From: an uncultured Erysipelotrichaceae bacterium
Lineage (GTDB): Bacteria; Bacillota_I; Bacilli_A; RFN20; CAG-826
Assembly (NCBI GenBank): GCA_900321535.1
Contig: ONWJ01000045.1
Location: 1 to 7,097 of the forward strand
Length of the DNA stretch: 7,097 nt
Reading direction: 5' to 3'
Positions within the stretch are counted from its first letter, which is position 1, and each line of letters opens with the position of its first letter. The position numbers and the translations under genes were made by a program. The notes under the pieces were generated by a model, which had not been told where the DNA came from, made no database searches, and was given only the letters and a program-made list of their open reading frames with translations. This document shows, piece after piece, positions 1 to 6,788 of the stretch.

Positions 1-119
1 ATTCCTGCAATATAGAAGCCGGTTTTGTTTGCTTGGAGCACTTTCAAGGTCGCAAATCCATGCGATTGTCCCGCATCGTGCTCCGCTTTGCAAAAAGGGC
101 CCGCGGATGACTTTTTCAT
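1..119 (-). CDS. Unidentified protein, N-terminal 39 codons only (runs off window)
   Basis: An open frame begins with ATG at 119-117, overlapping the rsmI stop codon in an ATGA arrangement, and stays open to the window edge. The readable peptide starts MKKSSAGPFCKAEHDAG and ends near NKTGFYIAG. There is no signal peptide or membrane segment. No strong Shine-Dalgarno sequence precedes it, so translation probably depends on re-initiation after rsmI, as at other junctions here. I do not recognise the family. The segment HGFATLKVLQANKTGFYIAG alternates like beta strands and loosely resembles the first strands of an S1/OB-type RNA-binding domain, but that is only an impression. In B. subtilis the gene after rsmI is abrB, and this does not look like AbrB. 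The gene is inferred from the overlap and the open frame alone. Confidence 0.5.
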   Translation of the reverse strand, partial: MKKSSAGPFCKAEHDAGQSHGFATLKVLQANKTGFYIAG

Positions 120-973
120 TCTTTGAAGTTGGATAGATAGATCGCGTAAACTCGGTTTTTGGGCACCCCAGAGTTCTTAGCAACCGAGGCAATCGCTTCT
201 TTTGAAGTGCGTCCCCATTCGAGTTCATCGCGTAGCGCAAGCGCGATTTGGTCATCGGTGATCTCGGTAGGACTATTTGTCTTGCCTTCAACCACGATCA
301 CCATTTCTCCTAATAAGGAGGCAGGATCTAATGCGGCGAGCTCTGGAAGCGTACCACGAACAAATTCTTCATGGGTCTTCGTGAGTTCTCTTGCGAGGAC
401 CGCCTTACGGTTACCTAAGGTAGCCGCCATCGCAATCAGCGTTAACGCGATGCGATGAGGCGATTCATAGAAGATTAATGTTTCTTCACGTTTCGCTAAA
501 TCGTTGAGAACGCGGTTACGTTCTTGCTCCTTGGGCGGGAGGAATCCCTGAAAGTAGAAGTGGGTTGAATCTAATCCTGAGCAAGCAAGGGCGTTAATAG
601 CCGCGCTAGGACCGGAAACAACCGATATCTTAATATCGTTCTCCAAACATTTGCGGACGAGCCGAACGCCTGGATCAGAAACGGTAGGGTAGCCTGCATC
701 GGACATGTAGCAAACCTTCTTCCCTTCTAGAAGAAGCTTAACGATCTTTTCCGATGCCTCTTCCTCATTATGCTCATGGCAAGAGATAAAAGGTTTTTTG
801 ATTCCTAGAAGCGACAAAAGCTTCCCAGAGTTTCTTGTATCTTCCGCCGCGACGAAATCCATCTCGCTGATGACTTCGATGGCTCTAGGCGACACTTCCT
901 TTAGATTGCCAATCGGCGTGGCGATGAGATATAGAAGAGGGGATGAACCTTCGAAGTTCAGTTCTCTCTTCAT
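116..973 (-). CDS. rsmI: 16S rRNA (cytidine(1402)-2'-O)-methyltransferase RsmI
   Basis: RsmI transfers a methyl group from S-adenosylmethionine to the 2'-O of C1402 in the 16S rRNA P-site region, tuning decoding fidelity. The 285-residue product is a normal family length. It shows the tetrapyrrole-methylase-type fold: ATPIGNL (residues 18-24), AAEDTR (42-47), the glycine-rich SDAGYPTVSDPG (91-102), SGPSA (120-124), FYESPHR (168-174), RELTKTHEEFVRG (195-207) and a closing VIVVEG (225-230). A small C-terminal helical segment (about 236-285) follows, as in other RsmI proteins. The start is set by an ATGA overlap with the end of ricT and by GGAGG at 983-987, nine bases upstream. That Shine-Dalgarno sequence lies inside the ricT codons for the final Gly-Gly. 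Expression is therefore probably coupled to ricT. Confidence 0.96.
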   Translation of the reverse strand: MKRELNFEGSSPLLYLIATPIGNLKEVSPRAIEVISEMDFVAAEDTRNSGKLLSLLGIKKPFISCHEHNEEEASEKIVKLLLEGKKVCYMSDAGYPTVSDPGVRLVRKCLENDIKISVVSGPSAAINALACSGLDSTHFYFQGFLPPKEQERNRVLNDLAKREETLIFYESPHRIALTLIAMAATLGNRKAVLARELTKTHEEFVRGTLPELAALDPASLLGEMVIVVEGKTNSPTEITDDQIALALRDELEWGRTSKEAIASVAKNSGVPKNRVYAIYLSNFKE

Positions 974-2220
974 TGCTGATTGCCTCCGTTATTTGGCTTG
1001 TTGTTATGGTGGTGATAGTGGTGGCGGTGACGTCTGTTATTGTTGTTCCGCTGCTCATTATTTGGATTGGATTGGTTGGGGTTTTGCTGGTTATTTTGAG
1101 GTTTTTGAGATGGTTTTTGATTGTTTTGGTTGCCGCGATATTGGTTACCTTGGCCTTGTCTTTGACCGTTGTTTTGACCTTGTTGGTTGTTATTTCTTTG
1201 GCCATTGCCATGGCGGTTATGACGGTCGTGACGATCGTTTCTTTGCTGCTGGCTTTGGTTCGAACGTTGCGGTCTTTGTTCTTGCCCGTGACGATTCTCA
1301 CGAGGTTCTTCCTCGACCTTACGTTCAGGAACGATGCCAAAGGAAGGCAGTTCGTCTTCTTTGACTTTCTTGATGACGATATGCTCTTTGTAGGTTCCGT
1401 TTTGCATGGCGATGACATCCGCGAGTTCATAAGTCTTGAAGTCATCGCGAGATGCATTGGCCAAACGAACGGTTTTGGAGATGACGTTGAAAGAATCCAC
1501 CATGTAATCCCCATCTGGAGTATGGATCACGGTGCCATATTTTGGGAATGCCTTCTTGGCTTCCGTATAAGTATCATCTTCAAACGCCAAGCAGCAGATG
1601 AGTTTACCGCAATGTCCCGATAACTTCGGGATGTTTAAGGTGAGCATCTGGTTCTTCGCCCTGGTGATAGCAATGGATTCAAAGGTGCTGAGAAAAGAAG
1701 AACAGCAAAGTGGAAGGCCGCAGATGCCGATACCTCCGGTCATCTTTGCGCGGTCTCTTGGAGCGATTTGTCGTAATTCCACACGGCAGTTGAGCAAAGG
1801 ATTGATTTGATGAAGCAACTCACGGAAATCAACACGCTTTTCTGGGGTGGTATAGGTGATGGTGATATAAGTTCCATCCAAGGTATACACCGCATCCAGC
1901 AAATCCATTGGAAGTCCGAGTTTTTTGATTTCCTCGTCGACAATCTCCAAAGCGCGTTTTTCTTCCTTGAGGTTGAAATTATGGTTCAGCATGTCCGATT
2001 TGGTCGGTTTGCGAAGCACTGGCTTCAACTCTAAGGTGGAGTGATAATCGCTTAACGGTTTCACTGGGCCAGATACAAAGCCCATTGTGTATCCGTTTAA
2101 CGAATCGACGACGACGAGCTCTCCGAGCTCTAGGTGAGGGAATTCCGTTGAAAAATAATACGATTTATCCGCACCACGGAACCGGATGGGGACGAAATAT
2201 GCATGGTTTGAGTTTGCCAT
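970..2220 (-). CDS. ricT: PSP1-domain protein RicT (YaaT-like), with long Asn/Gln/Arg/His-rich tail
   Basis: RicT/YaaT forms the Fe-S-containing Y-complex with RicA and RicF in B. subtilis and assists RNase Y in mRNA maturation. Numbered from the ATG at 2220, residues 1-290 hold the PSP1 region. A conserved segment runs from CRVELRQI (C145), through GGIGICGLPLCC (C167, C172, C173), to SGHCGKLICC (C204, C209, C210). These are the cysteines expected for cluster binding. From about residue 306 to the end (416) the protein is extreme low complexity: Asn, Gln, Arg and His make up about 80 of 111 residues, ending in a His-rich patch and NNGGNQQ. B. subtilis RicT is about 275 residues, so the tail is an extension. 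An upstream in-frame ATG at 2235 would add five residues. I prefer 2220 because it matches the B. subtilis N-terminus better and the 2235 codon lies in a predicted stem. Neither has a good adjacent Shine-Dalgarno sequence. Confidence 0.92.
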   Translation of the reverse strand: MANSNHAYFVPIRFRGADKSYYFSTEFPHLELGELVVVDSLNGYTMGFVSGPVKPLSDYHSTLELKPVLRKPTKSDMLNHNFNLKEEKRALEIVDEEIKKLGLPMDLLDAVYTLDGTYITITYTTPEKRVDFRELLHQINPLLNCRVELRQIAPRDRAKMTGGIGICGLPLCCSSFLSTFESIAITRAKNQMLTLNIPKLSGHCGKLICCLAFEDDTYTEAKKAFPKYGTVIHTPDGDYMVDSFNVISKTVRLANASRDDFKTYELADVIAMQNGTYKEHIVIKKVKEDELPSFGIVPERKVEEEPRENRHGQEQRPQRSNQSQQQRNDRHDRHNRHGNGQRNNNQQGQNNGQRQGQGNQYRGNQNNQKPSQKPQNNQQNPNQSNPNNEQRNNNNRRHRHHYHHHNNKPNNGGNQQ

Positions 2221-2231
2221 AATATGTTTTT

Positions 2232-2294
2232 GCATTCTCTTTGGGTTGTGCCTAAGCTAACGAGAATGCCAACTCCTTTCTTTGATTAGCTTAG
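2232..2294 (-). promoter_or_regulatory. Potential pseudoknot leader of ricT enclosing its Shine-Dalgarno sequence
   Basis: Two perfect inverted repeats interlock in the holB-ricT gap. Read on the minus strand, arm B1 CTAAGCTAA (2294-2286) pairs with B2 TTAGCTTAG (2260-2252), 9 bp. Arm A1 GCATTCTC (2269-2262) pairs with A2 GAGAATGC (2239-2232), 8 bp. The order B1-A1-B2-A2 is that of an H-type pseudoknot, with a 16-nt first loop, one nucleotide between A1 and B2, and a 12-nt third loop. The first loop holds the only strong Shine-Dalgarno sequence, AAAGGAG (2279-2273). It lies 52 nt before the ATG at 2220 and 37 nt before the ATG at 2235, too far to work linearly. Arm A2 contains the 2235 ATG. 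If stem A forms, 14 unpaired nucleotides separate the Shine-Dalgarno sequence from the 2220 ATG. There is no U-tract, so it is not an intrinsic terminator. Function is inferred. Confidence 0.5.
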
Positions 2295-2318
2295 TTTGGG
2301 TAACGGGCGTCTATAAGA

Positions 2319-3299
2319 CTATTTCTTCCGATAGAGAAGATAGGTTAAATGCGTCAGTAAGAATCCGGCGGGGATATTGAGTTCAATCTCACCACGGAGA
2401 GACAAAATAGATGATAAACACGTGGATGCTTTTTCGAAGTTATCGCTCACTTCTTGAAGATCATTTTTAAGCGAATTTAGATGCACGGGTGAGTCGGATT
2501 GAATTCTAACGACATCTTCAAAGGCGATAGCCAGGGCATCGAAATAGTAACGTAGCAATGGTTTTTTGTTTAGTAACGGAGCGATGTCTTTCTCCATGAT
2601 ATATCGGGCATAGGCTTCTTCGTTTGCAAAAGCCTTGATGGAACGAGAAAGCAACTCTTTGACCAAGATAGCTTCTTCATCTTGCGCCTCTTCTTTTAGC
2701 AGCTCGGCATCGTTATAGAAATGGGAGAACAACTCGGCATCAAGTGGTTCGACACCCAATCCTAAGGCTTCCTCGACGACTTTCTCGCGAGGATAGAGAA
2801 TCAAGCGAATGCTTTGGCATCTAGAGATGATGGTGGGAAGCACTTTCGATTCGTTTTCGGTGGTCAAGATGGCGTAGGCGTGTTCTGGTGGTTCTTCAAG
2901 GAACTTGAGCAACGCGTTAACGGCTTCAGTTGTCATGTTTTCTACGAGGTGGATGACATAGACCATGATCCCTTTGCGTTCTAGCGCGGTTTGCTGGAAG
3001 CTCGCGACAAGGGTTGCGATATCATCTTTTTTGATTGAAGCGGCTTCGCCATCGCATAAGACATAATCAGGATATTCGCCTTTATCAATACGAGAGCAGG
3101 TGATGCAGGCTTCGTCTGCTAGAGGGTTACCATGATCGCACAAGATGGATTTGGCAAGATAAACAGCGGTTTCTTTTAGCGGCGTGCCCGATTCTCCTAA
3201 AAGGAGATAAGAATGAGCGAGGCGAGAGGAAACAAGCGCGTTAGAAAACGTTTTGTATACGAAAGGTTGTTTTTCTTTCACGTAGTTTCCAATAGCCAT
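2319..3299 (-). CDS. holB: DNA polymerase III subunit delta' (clamp loader)
   Basis: Delta-prime is the stator subunit of the clamp loader that opens and places the beta sliding clamp on primed DNA, working with DnaX and delta (HolA, not in this window). The 326-residue product has the expected AAA+ N-terminus: AHSYLLLGESG (about 29-38), with a degenerate P-loop (GESGTPLKET, lacking the GKT needed for ATP use, as usual for delta-prime), VNALLKFLEEPPEHAYAILTT (127-147) and the SRC arginine-finger motif (159-161). The zinc module is incomplete: C54, C65 and C68 are present, but the usual second cysteine position is occupied by acidic residues (D62/E63). The gene starts nine bases after the tmk stop with only a weak ribosome binding site, which suggests coupling. 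In B. subtilis darA and yaaR separate tmk from holB; here they are absent. Confidence 0.94.
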   Translation of the reverse strand: MAIGNYVKEKQPFVYKTFSNALVSSRLAHSYLLLGESGTPLKETAVYLAKSILCDHGNPLADEACITCSRIDKGEYPDYVLCDGEAASIKKDDIATLVASFQQTALERKGIMVYVIHLVENMTTEAVNALLKFLEEPPEHAYAILTTENESKVLPTIISRCQSIRLILYPREKVVEEALGLGVEPLDAELFSHFYNDAELLKEEAQDEEAILVKELLSRSIKAFANEEAYARYIMEKDIAPLLNKKPLLRYYFDALAIAFEDVVRIQSDSPVHLNSLKNDLQEVSDNFEKASTCLSSILSLRGEIELNIPAGFLLTHLTYLLYRKK

Positions 3300-3308
3300 A
3301 ACGTATCT

Positions 3309-3932
3309 TTATTTCAGTCTGGATTTGATGGTTTGATAGACGTTCTCGACGACTTCCTCAAGAGACTTTGAAGCATCGATAATGACAAAGCGATCAGGGA
3401 AGCGTTCTGCGATTTTTTTGAATGTTTGACGGACTTCTGCATGGAATTCGAGTTTTTCGAGGTCCAAACGATTGACTTCTCGCGAGGCATTTGCGGCGAT
3501 TCTTTGGAGGCCTAATTCCGGTTCAAGGTCGAAGAGAAGAGTCAAATCTGGGTAGGTATCTTCAGTGGCAAAACGGTTGACGTTTAACACGTTATCGATG
3601 CCAAGTCCTCTTGCCCCACCCTGATAAGCAAGAGAAGAATCCAAATAACGATCGCAGAGGATCAACTTTCCCTCTTTGAGGGCTGGCCAAATCTTTTCGA
3701 CCAGATGTTGTCTTCTGCTAGCGGCGTAAAGAAGGGCTTCGGTACGAGAATCCATCGCGGTGTTATTCTTATCGAGAATGACATTGCGGATTTGCTCGGC
3801 GATTGGAGTGCCGCCAGGTTCACGAGTAACCACGGTTTGATAGCCTTCCGATAATAACTTCTCGTTCACCAAACGAAGAACCGTGGATTTGCCACAGCCT
3901 TCTCCGCCTTCGAATGTGATGAATAGGCTCAT
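3309..3932 (-). CDS. tmk: Thymidylate kinase (dTMP kinase)
   Basis: This cytoplasmic enzyme phosphorylates dTMP to dTDP with ATP, an essential step to dTTP for DNA synthesis. The 207-residue product has normal family length. Visible motifs are the P-loop GGEGCGKST (9-17), the TREPGGTP segment (36-43) that contacts the substrate, DRYLDSSLAYQG (94-105) containing the catalytic-region DRY, and a LID-like stretch ASREVNRLDLE (149-159). The start ATG overlaps the recR stop as ATGA. A purine-rich Shine-Dalgarno sequence (GGGAG, nine bases before the start) lies in the last codons of recR. Its position between recR and holB places precursor supply and the replication machinery in one co-expressed unit. 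Confidence 0.97.
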   Translation of the reverse strand: MSLFITFEGGEGCGKSTVLRLVNEKLLSEGYQTVVTREPGGTPIAEQIRNVILDKNNTAMDSRTEALLYAASRRQHLVEKIWPALKEGKLILCDRYLDSSLAYQGGARGLGIDNVLNVNRFATEDTYPDLTLLFDLEPELGLQRIAANASREVNRLDLEKLEFHAEVRQTFKKIAERFPDRFVIIDASKSLEEVVENVYQTIKSRLK

Positions 3933-4525
3933 AATTTCTTTCTCCCTTCTAGCGCTTTTGATAACGTCAGTGAGTCTGCATAATCTAAGCTCGCACCCAT
4001 TGGAAGCCCATAGGCAAGTCGCGTGACGGACACGCCTTTTTCTTGCAGCAAACGATTCAAGAACAAGGCGGTCATTTCACCTTCCATGGTCGGGTTGGTG
4101 CCGATGATGACTTCTTTGATACCTTCCTTATCGATGCGCTCAATCAAACTATCGATCGCGAGGTCTTTCGCCATCACGCCTTTGCTTGGAGAGACGACGC
4201 CTCCTAACACATGATAAACACCATGGAATCCTTCTAGACGCTCAAAAGCGATGACGTCTTTTGGATATGACAAAACGATGCAGACGGAGTGGTCTCTAGA
4301 AGCATCTTGGCAAATATCACAACGCTCGCCTTCGGCGTAAAGCCCGCAGACAGAGCATTTATGAACATTGGTTTTCGCATCAAGAATCGCTTGAGAGAAT
4401 TCCTTTGCATCTTCTTCATTCATCTCCAAAACGGCATAGGCAAGCCGCTCTGCGGTTTTCGTGCCAATCCCGGGAAGCTTGGAGAATGAATCAACTAAGG
4501 CTGAATAGGTGGAGAGATCTTTCAT
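3929..4525 (-). CDS. recR: Recombination mediator protein RecR
   Basis: RecR acts with RecF and RecO to load RecA on gapped single-stranded DNA. The 198-residue length is typical. Domains in order are an N-terminal helix-hairpin-helix (KLPGIGTKTAERLAY, 16-30), a zinc finger with C57-x2-C60-x8-C69-x2-C72, a Toprim domain from about 80 (VCIVLSYPKDVIAFERL, then YHVLGGVVSP and GTNPTMEGE) and the conserved C-terminal stretch ending LSKALEGRKKL. In the first Toprim strand, the position that is usually E or Q (as in CVVE- or CVVQ-type motifs) reads L (IVLSYPKD). This departs from the common pattern, but the rest is intact. The start codon shares its A with the TAA stop of ebfC (TAATG), so the two genes are tightly coupled. 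Confidence 0.97.
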   Translation of the reverse strand: MKDLSTYSALVDSFSKLPGIGTKTAERLAYAVLEMNEEDAKEFSQAILDAKTNVHKCSVCGLYAEGERCDICQDASRDHSVCIVLSYPKDVIAFERLEGFHGVYHVLGGVVSPSKGVMAKDLAIDSLIERIDKEGIKEVIIGTNPTMEGEMTALFLNRLLQEKGVSVTRLAYGLPMGASLDYADSLTLSKALEGRKKL

Positions 4526-4827
4526 TAGAAAAGTCCGCCGGATTGACCGGTGATTTTTTCTTCAATTTCATCCTTCTCGGCCTGAATTTGCTCGATGGCT
4601 TCATTGATCGCCATTGCGATGGTGTCTTGGAGCATCTCTTTGTTTTCAGGATCGATGGCATCGTTATCGATGTCGATGGATTGAACGGTGAAGTCACCAG
4701 TAAGGGTAACTTTGACCATGCCGCCTTTTTCGACGACGAATTCCTTTTCGGCAAGAGCGGCCTGGGCTTTTGCCATCTCACGCTGCATCTTTTGCGCACG
4801 CATGAGCATTTGTTGCATTTGGTTCAT
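4525..4827 (-). CDS. ebfC: YbaB/EbfC family nucleoid-associated DNA-binding protein
   Basis: YbaB/EbfC proteins are small dimeric DNA-binding, nucleoid-associated proteins. The gene almost always sits between dnaX and recR, as here (yaaK in B. subtilis). The 100-residue product has the family layout: a Met/Gln-rich N-terminal helix (MNQMQQMLMRAQKMQREMAKAQAAL), a central beta sheet (MVKVTLTGDFTVQSIDID, 37-54) and a C-terminal helix (about 66-93) ending in a glycine-rich tail. The ATG immediately follows the dnaX TAA with no gap. A strong Shine-Dalgarno sequence AAAGGAGG (4835-4842) lies seven bases upstream, inside the dnaX codons for its last residues (PKGGK). The gene is therefore likely translated both by re-initiation and independently. 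Confidence 0.96.
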   Translation of the reverse strand: MNQMQQMLMRAQKMQREMAKAQAALAEKEFVVEKGGMVKVTLTGDFTVQSIDIDNDAIDPENKEMLQDTIAMAINEAIEQIQAEKDEIEEKITGQSGGLF

Positions 4828-6777
4828 TTATTTGCCTCCTTTTGGCAAAGTAAGAGTTACCTCATCCGGTTTTGGAAGATTTCCAATCTGGGCGAGGTTG
4901 ACATAGTGTTTTTGGCAACGGTTCGAGTCGTTGCGGTCGAGCGCATACACGAAGACCTTTCGGCCGATCATGGCTTCGACAAGCTCGGATAATCCGGCCT
5001 GATTCTCTTCAAGATTCGCTTTCTCTTTGAGATGGGTGAAGTTGAAGTTGATAAGTAAAGCTTCTTCGCAAAGGCAGAATGGACGAGCATCAGCAAGCAA
5101 AGAAGCGAGGTCGCCGAATTTCTTATCTAAGCGAAGGGCATCGATTCTTCCCCAATTCTCATAGAGTTTTTTGCGTTCCTCTTTGTATTTTGGTCCAAGG
5201 ACCATGATGTTGAGAATCGTCTTATCGTCCAAAACGATAGGGGTTCCATCTAAAGCGAGGGTGTAATGCTTGATGCCCTCAGTTTTGATTGGCTCAACAA
5301 CAGGCTCTGGTTTCGGAGGAACTGGAGCCGGCTTTGGTGTAGCGACAGGTTTGACCGGTGTCGGGGCTGGCTTTTCTAAAACAGGTTCAGCTGCCTTTGG
5401 CTTCGCGCTAGGTTCTTCTTCGAGCAAGAAGGACGGGGCGACGGTTCCGGTGTATGGCTTACCAGAATTTGGATCATAGTTACCAAGCGCGGGCTTTGGT
5501 TCTGCTTGTGGTTTGGCAACTGGGATAGGTTCTGGTTTCACTTCCTGGCGAGGTGCTGGAGCGGGGGTAGGATCGAAGGTAGCAATCTTTGGTTCTTCGA
5601 TCTTTTGAGGCTGCGGCTCAGGCTCTTTCACTGGCTGAGGCTTTGGCTCTTCAACTTTGATTGGCGCGGGTTTTGCAGGGATTTCTTCGATTTCTGCTTC
5701 ACCAAAAAGCGCGCAGAGCTGGATTAAAGTCAATTCAAACAATGATCTTAAGTTGCTGACGACTTTGAAATCCGCTTGGCTCTTGAGCAGGATATCAATC
5801 ATCTGCGAAGCACGCTTGGCGGGGATTAAAGGCTTTAAGGTCTCTGCGTCGTCTTTATTGATCGCGGTCAAAATACCAGCTTGTTTGGTTCTGGCGTAGA
5901 TGATGATGTCTTTTAAGATGTCGAGGAGATTCAACGAGAGACGTTTGATGTCGACTCCAGCGTTGATGAAGCCTTCGAATTTATGAAGGACGGTCGCGAC
6001 ATCATTATGGGCGATATCCTTAAGAAGATTCACCTTCTCGATCATCGAGGTAAGACCGAAAACCGAAAGGACATCTTTTTCCTTTAAGGCGTTTCCTCCA
6101 TAGGCAAGAACTTGGTCAAGGATAGAAAGCGCATCACGCATTCCTCCATCGGCAAGAGAAACAATCTGGTTCAGCCCATTTTCTTCATAGGCCACGTTTT
6201 CTTGTTTCATGACCCAGATCAACTTGGCTTTCAAATCATTGTCATCGATTTTAGCGAAGTCATAACGTTGGCAACGCGACAAAATGGTCGGAATCACTTT
6301 GTGAGGTTCGGTGGTTGCCAAAATAAAAATGACGTGTTCGGGTGGCTCTTCTAACGTTTTCAGCAAAGCGTTAAAAGCGCCTTGGCTCATCATGTGGACT
6401 TCGTCGATGATGTAGATCTTATAACGGCCTTTGATGGGGGCGTAATGAACTTGGTCGATCAAATCGCGGACCTGCTCCACCCCGTTATTAGATGCCGCGT
6501 CGACTTCGATAACGTCCGGGTGAGAACCGCTCATGAGTTCCAAACAGTTGGAACAATGGTTGCATTGATGTCCAATGCCCTCTTCGCAGTTTAAGGCTTT
6601 GGCGAAAAGCCTCGCCATCGAGGTTTTGCCAGTTCCGCGCGGTCCACAAAATAGATAAGCGTGGGCTATCTTATCGTTGTTGATCGCGTTTTTGAGGGTT
6701 CGAACAATTGCTTGTTGGCCTGCCACTTCTTCGAACGTGGAAGGACGATATTTGTTATAGAGTGCTTTGTATGCCAT
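4828..6777 (-). CDS. dnaX: DNA polymerase III subunit gamma/tau (DnaX)
   Basis: DnaX is the ATPase motor of the clamp loader and links the polymerase and helicase at the fork. The 649-residue product shows Walker A GPRGTGKT (45-52), a complete zinc module C64-x7-C72-x2-C75-x2-C78, Walker B IIDEVH (123-128), the SRC arginine finger (167-169), sensor-2 GGMRDALSILDQ (211-222) and the clamp-loader collar domain to about 360. Residues 368-500 form a Pro/Lys/Glu/Ala-rich, probably disordered linker, followed by a C-terminal tau domain (about 503-640). I see no well-framed slippery heptamer of the E. coli type, so a single tau-like product is likely. The start is fixed by the canonical MAYKALYNKYRPSTFEEV opening and an in-frame TAA four codons upstream. 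No Shine-Dalgarno sequence is at normal distance. Confidence 0.97.
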   Translation of the reverse strand: MAYKALYNKYRPSTFEEVAGQQAIVRTLKNAINNDKIAHAYLFCGPRGTGKTSMARLFAKALNCEEGIGHQCNHCSNCLELMSGSHPDVIEVDAASNNGVEQVRDLIDQVHYAPIKGRYKIYIIDEVHMMSQGAFNALLKTLEEPPEHVIFILATTEPHKVIPTILSRCQRYDFAKIDDNDLKAKLIWVMKQENVAYEENGLNQIVSLADGGMRDALSILDQVLAYGGNALKEKDVLSVFGLTSMIEKVNLLKDIAHNDVATVLHKFEGFINAGVDIKRLSLNLLDILKDIIIYARTKQAGILTAINKDDAETLKPLIPAKRASQMIDILLKSQADFKVVSNLRSLFELTLIQLCALFGEAEIEEIPAKPAPIKVEEPKPQPVKEPEPQPQKIEEPKIATFDPTPAPAPRQEVKPEPIPVAKPQAEPKPALGNYDPNSGKPYTGTVAPSFLLEEEPSAKPKAAEPVLEKPAPTPVKPVATPKPAPVPPKPEPVVEPIKTEGIKHYTLALDGTPIVLDDKTILNIMVLGPKYKEERKKLYENWGRIDALRLDKKFGDLASLLADARPFCLCEEALLINFNFTHLKEKANLEENQAGLSELVEAMIGRKVFVYALDRNDSNRCQKHYVNLAQIGNLPKPDEVTLTLPKGGK

Positions 6778-6788
6778 GTGTCTAGTTT

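Noticed and set aside
885..1514. Minus-strand 209-codon frame rich in Thr/Ile/Lys overlapping the ricT tail
   Set aside because: It is an out-of-frame reading of the ricT low-complexity tail and spans the ricT-rsmI junction. RicT itself is supported by homology.
943..1623. Plus-strand open frame of 226 codons encoding a highly hydrophobic, membrane-like protein
   Set aside because: It is antisense to ricT. Its Val/Leu/Ile richness is the direct complement of Asn (AAC/AAT) and Gln (CAA) codons in the RicT tail, and it has no convincing start signals.
2261..2272. Short leader peptide starting at TTG (2272) after AAAGGAG
   Set aside because: The TTG directly abuts the Shine-Dalgarno sequence with no spacer, and the frame reaches TAG after only six codons. 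It is too weak to call.
2252..2294. The 9-bp inverted repeat as an intrinsic terminator between holB and ricT
   Set aside because: The arms are separated by 25 nt and no U-tract follows on either strand.
4405..4992. Plus-strand 195-codon frame across recR, ebfC and dnaX
   Set aside because: It is antisense to three well-supported genes, with no recognisable domain and no ribosome binding site.
5150..5190. A6 run in dnaX (within the codons of EERKKLYEN) as a possible programmed frameshift or slippage site
   Set aside because: In frame it reads CGC AAA AAA CTC, so it does not fit the X_XXY_YYZ slippery heptamer. It also lies in the C-terminal domain rather than before the linker, and I see no stimulatory stem.
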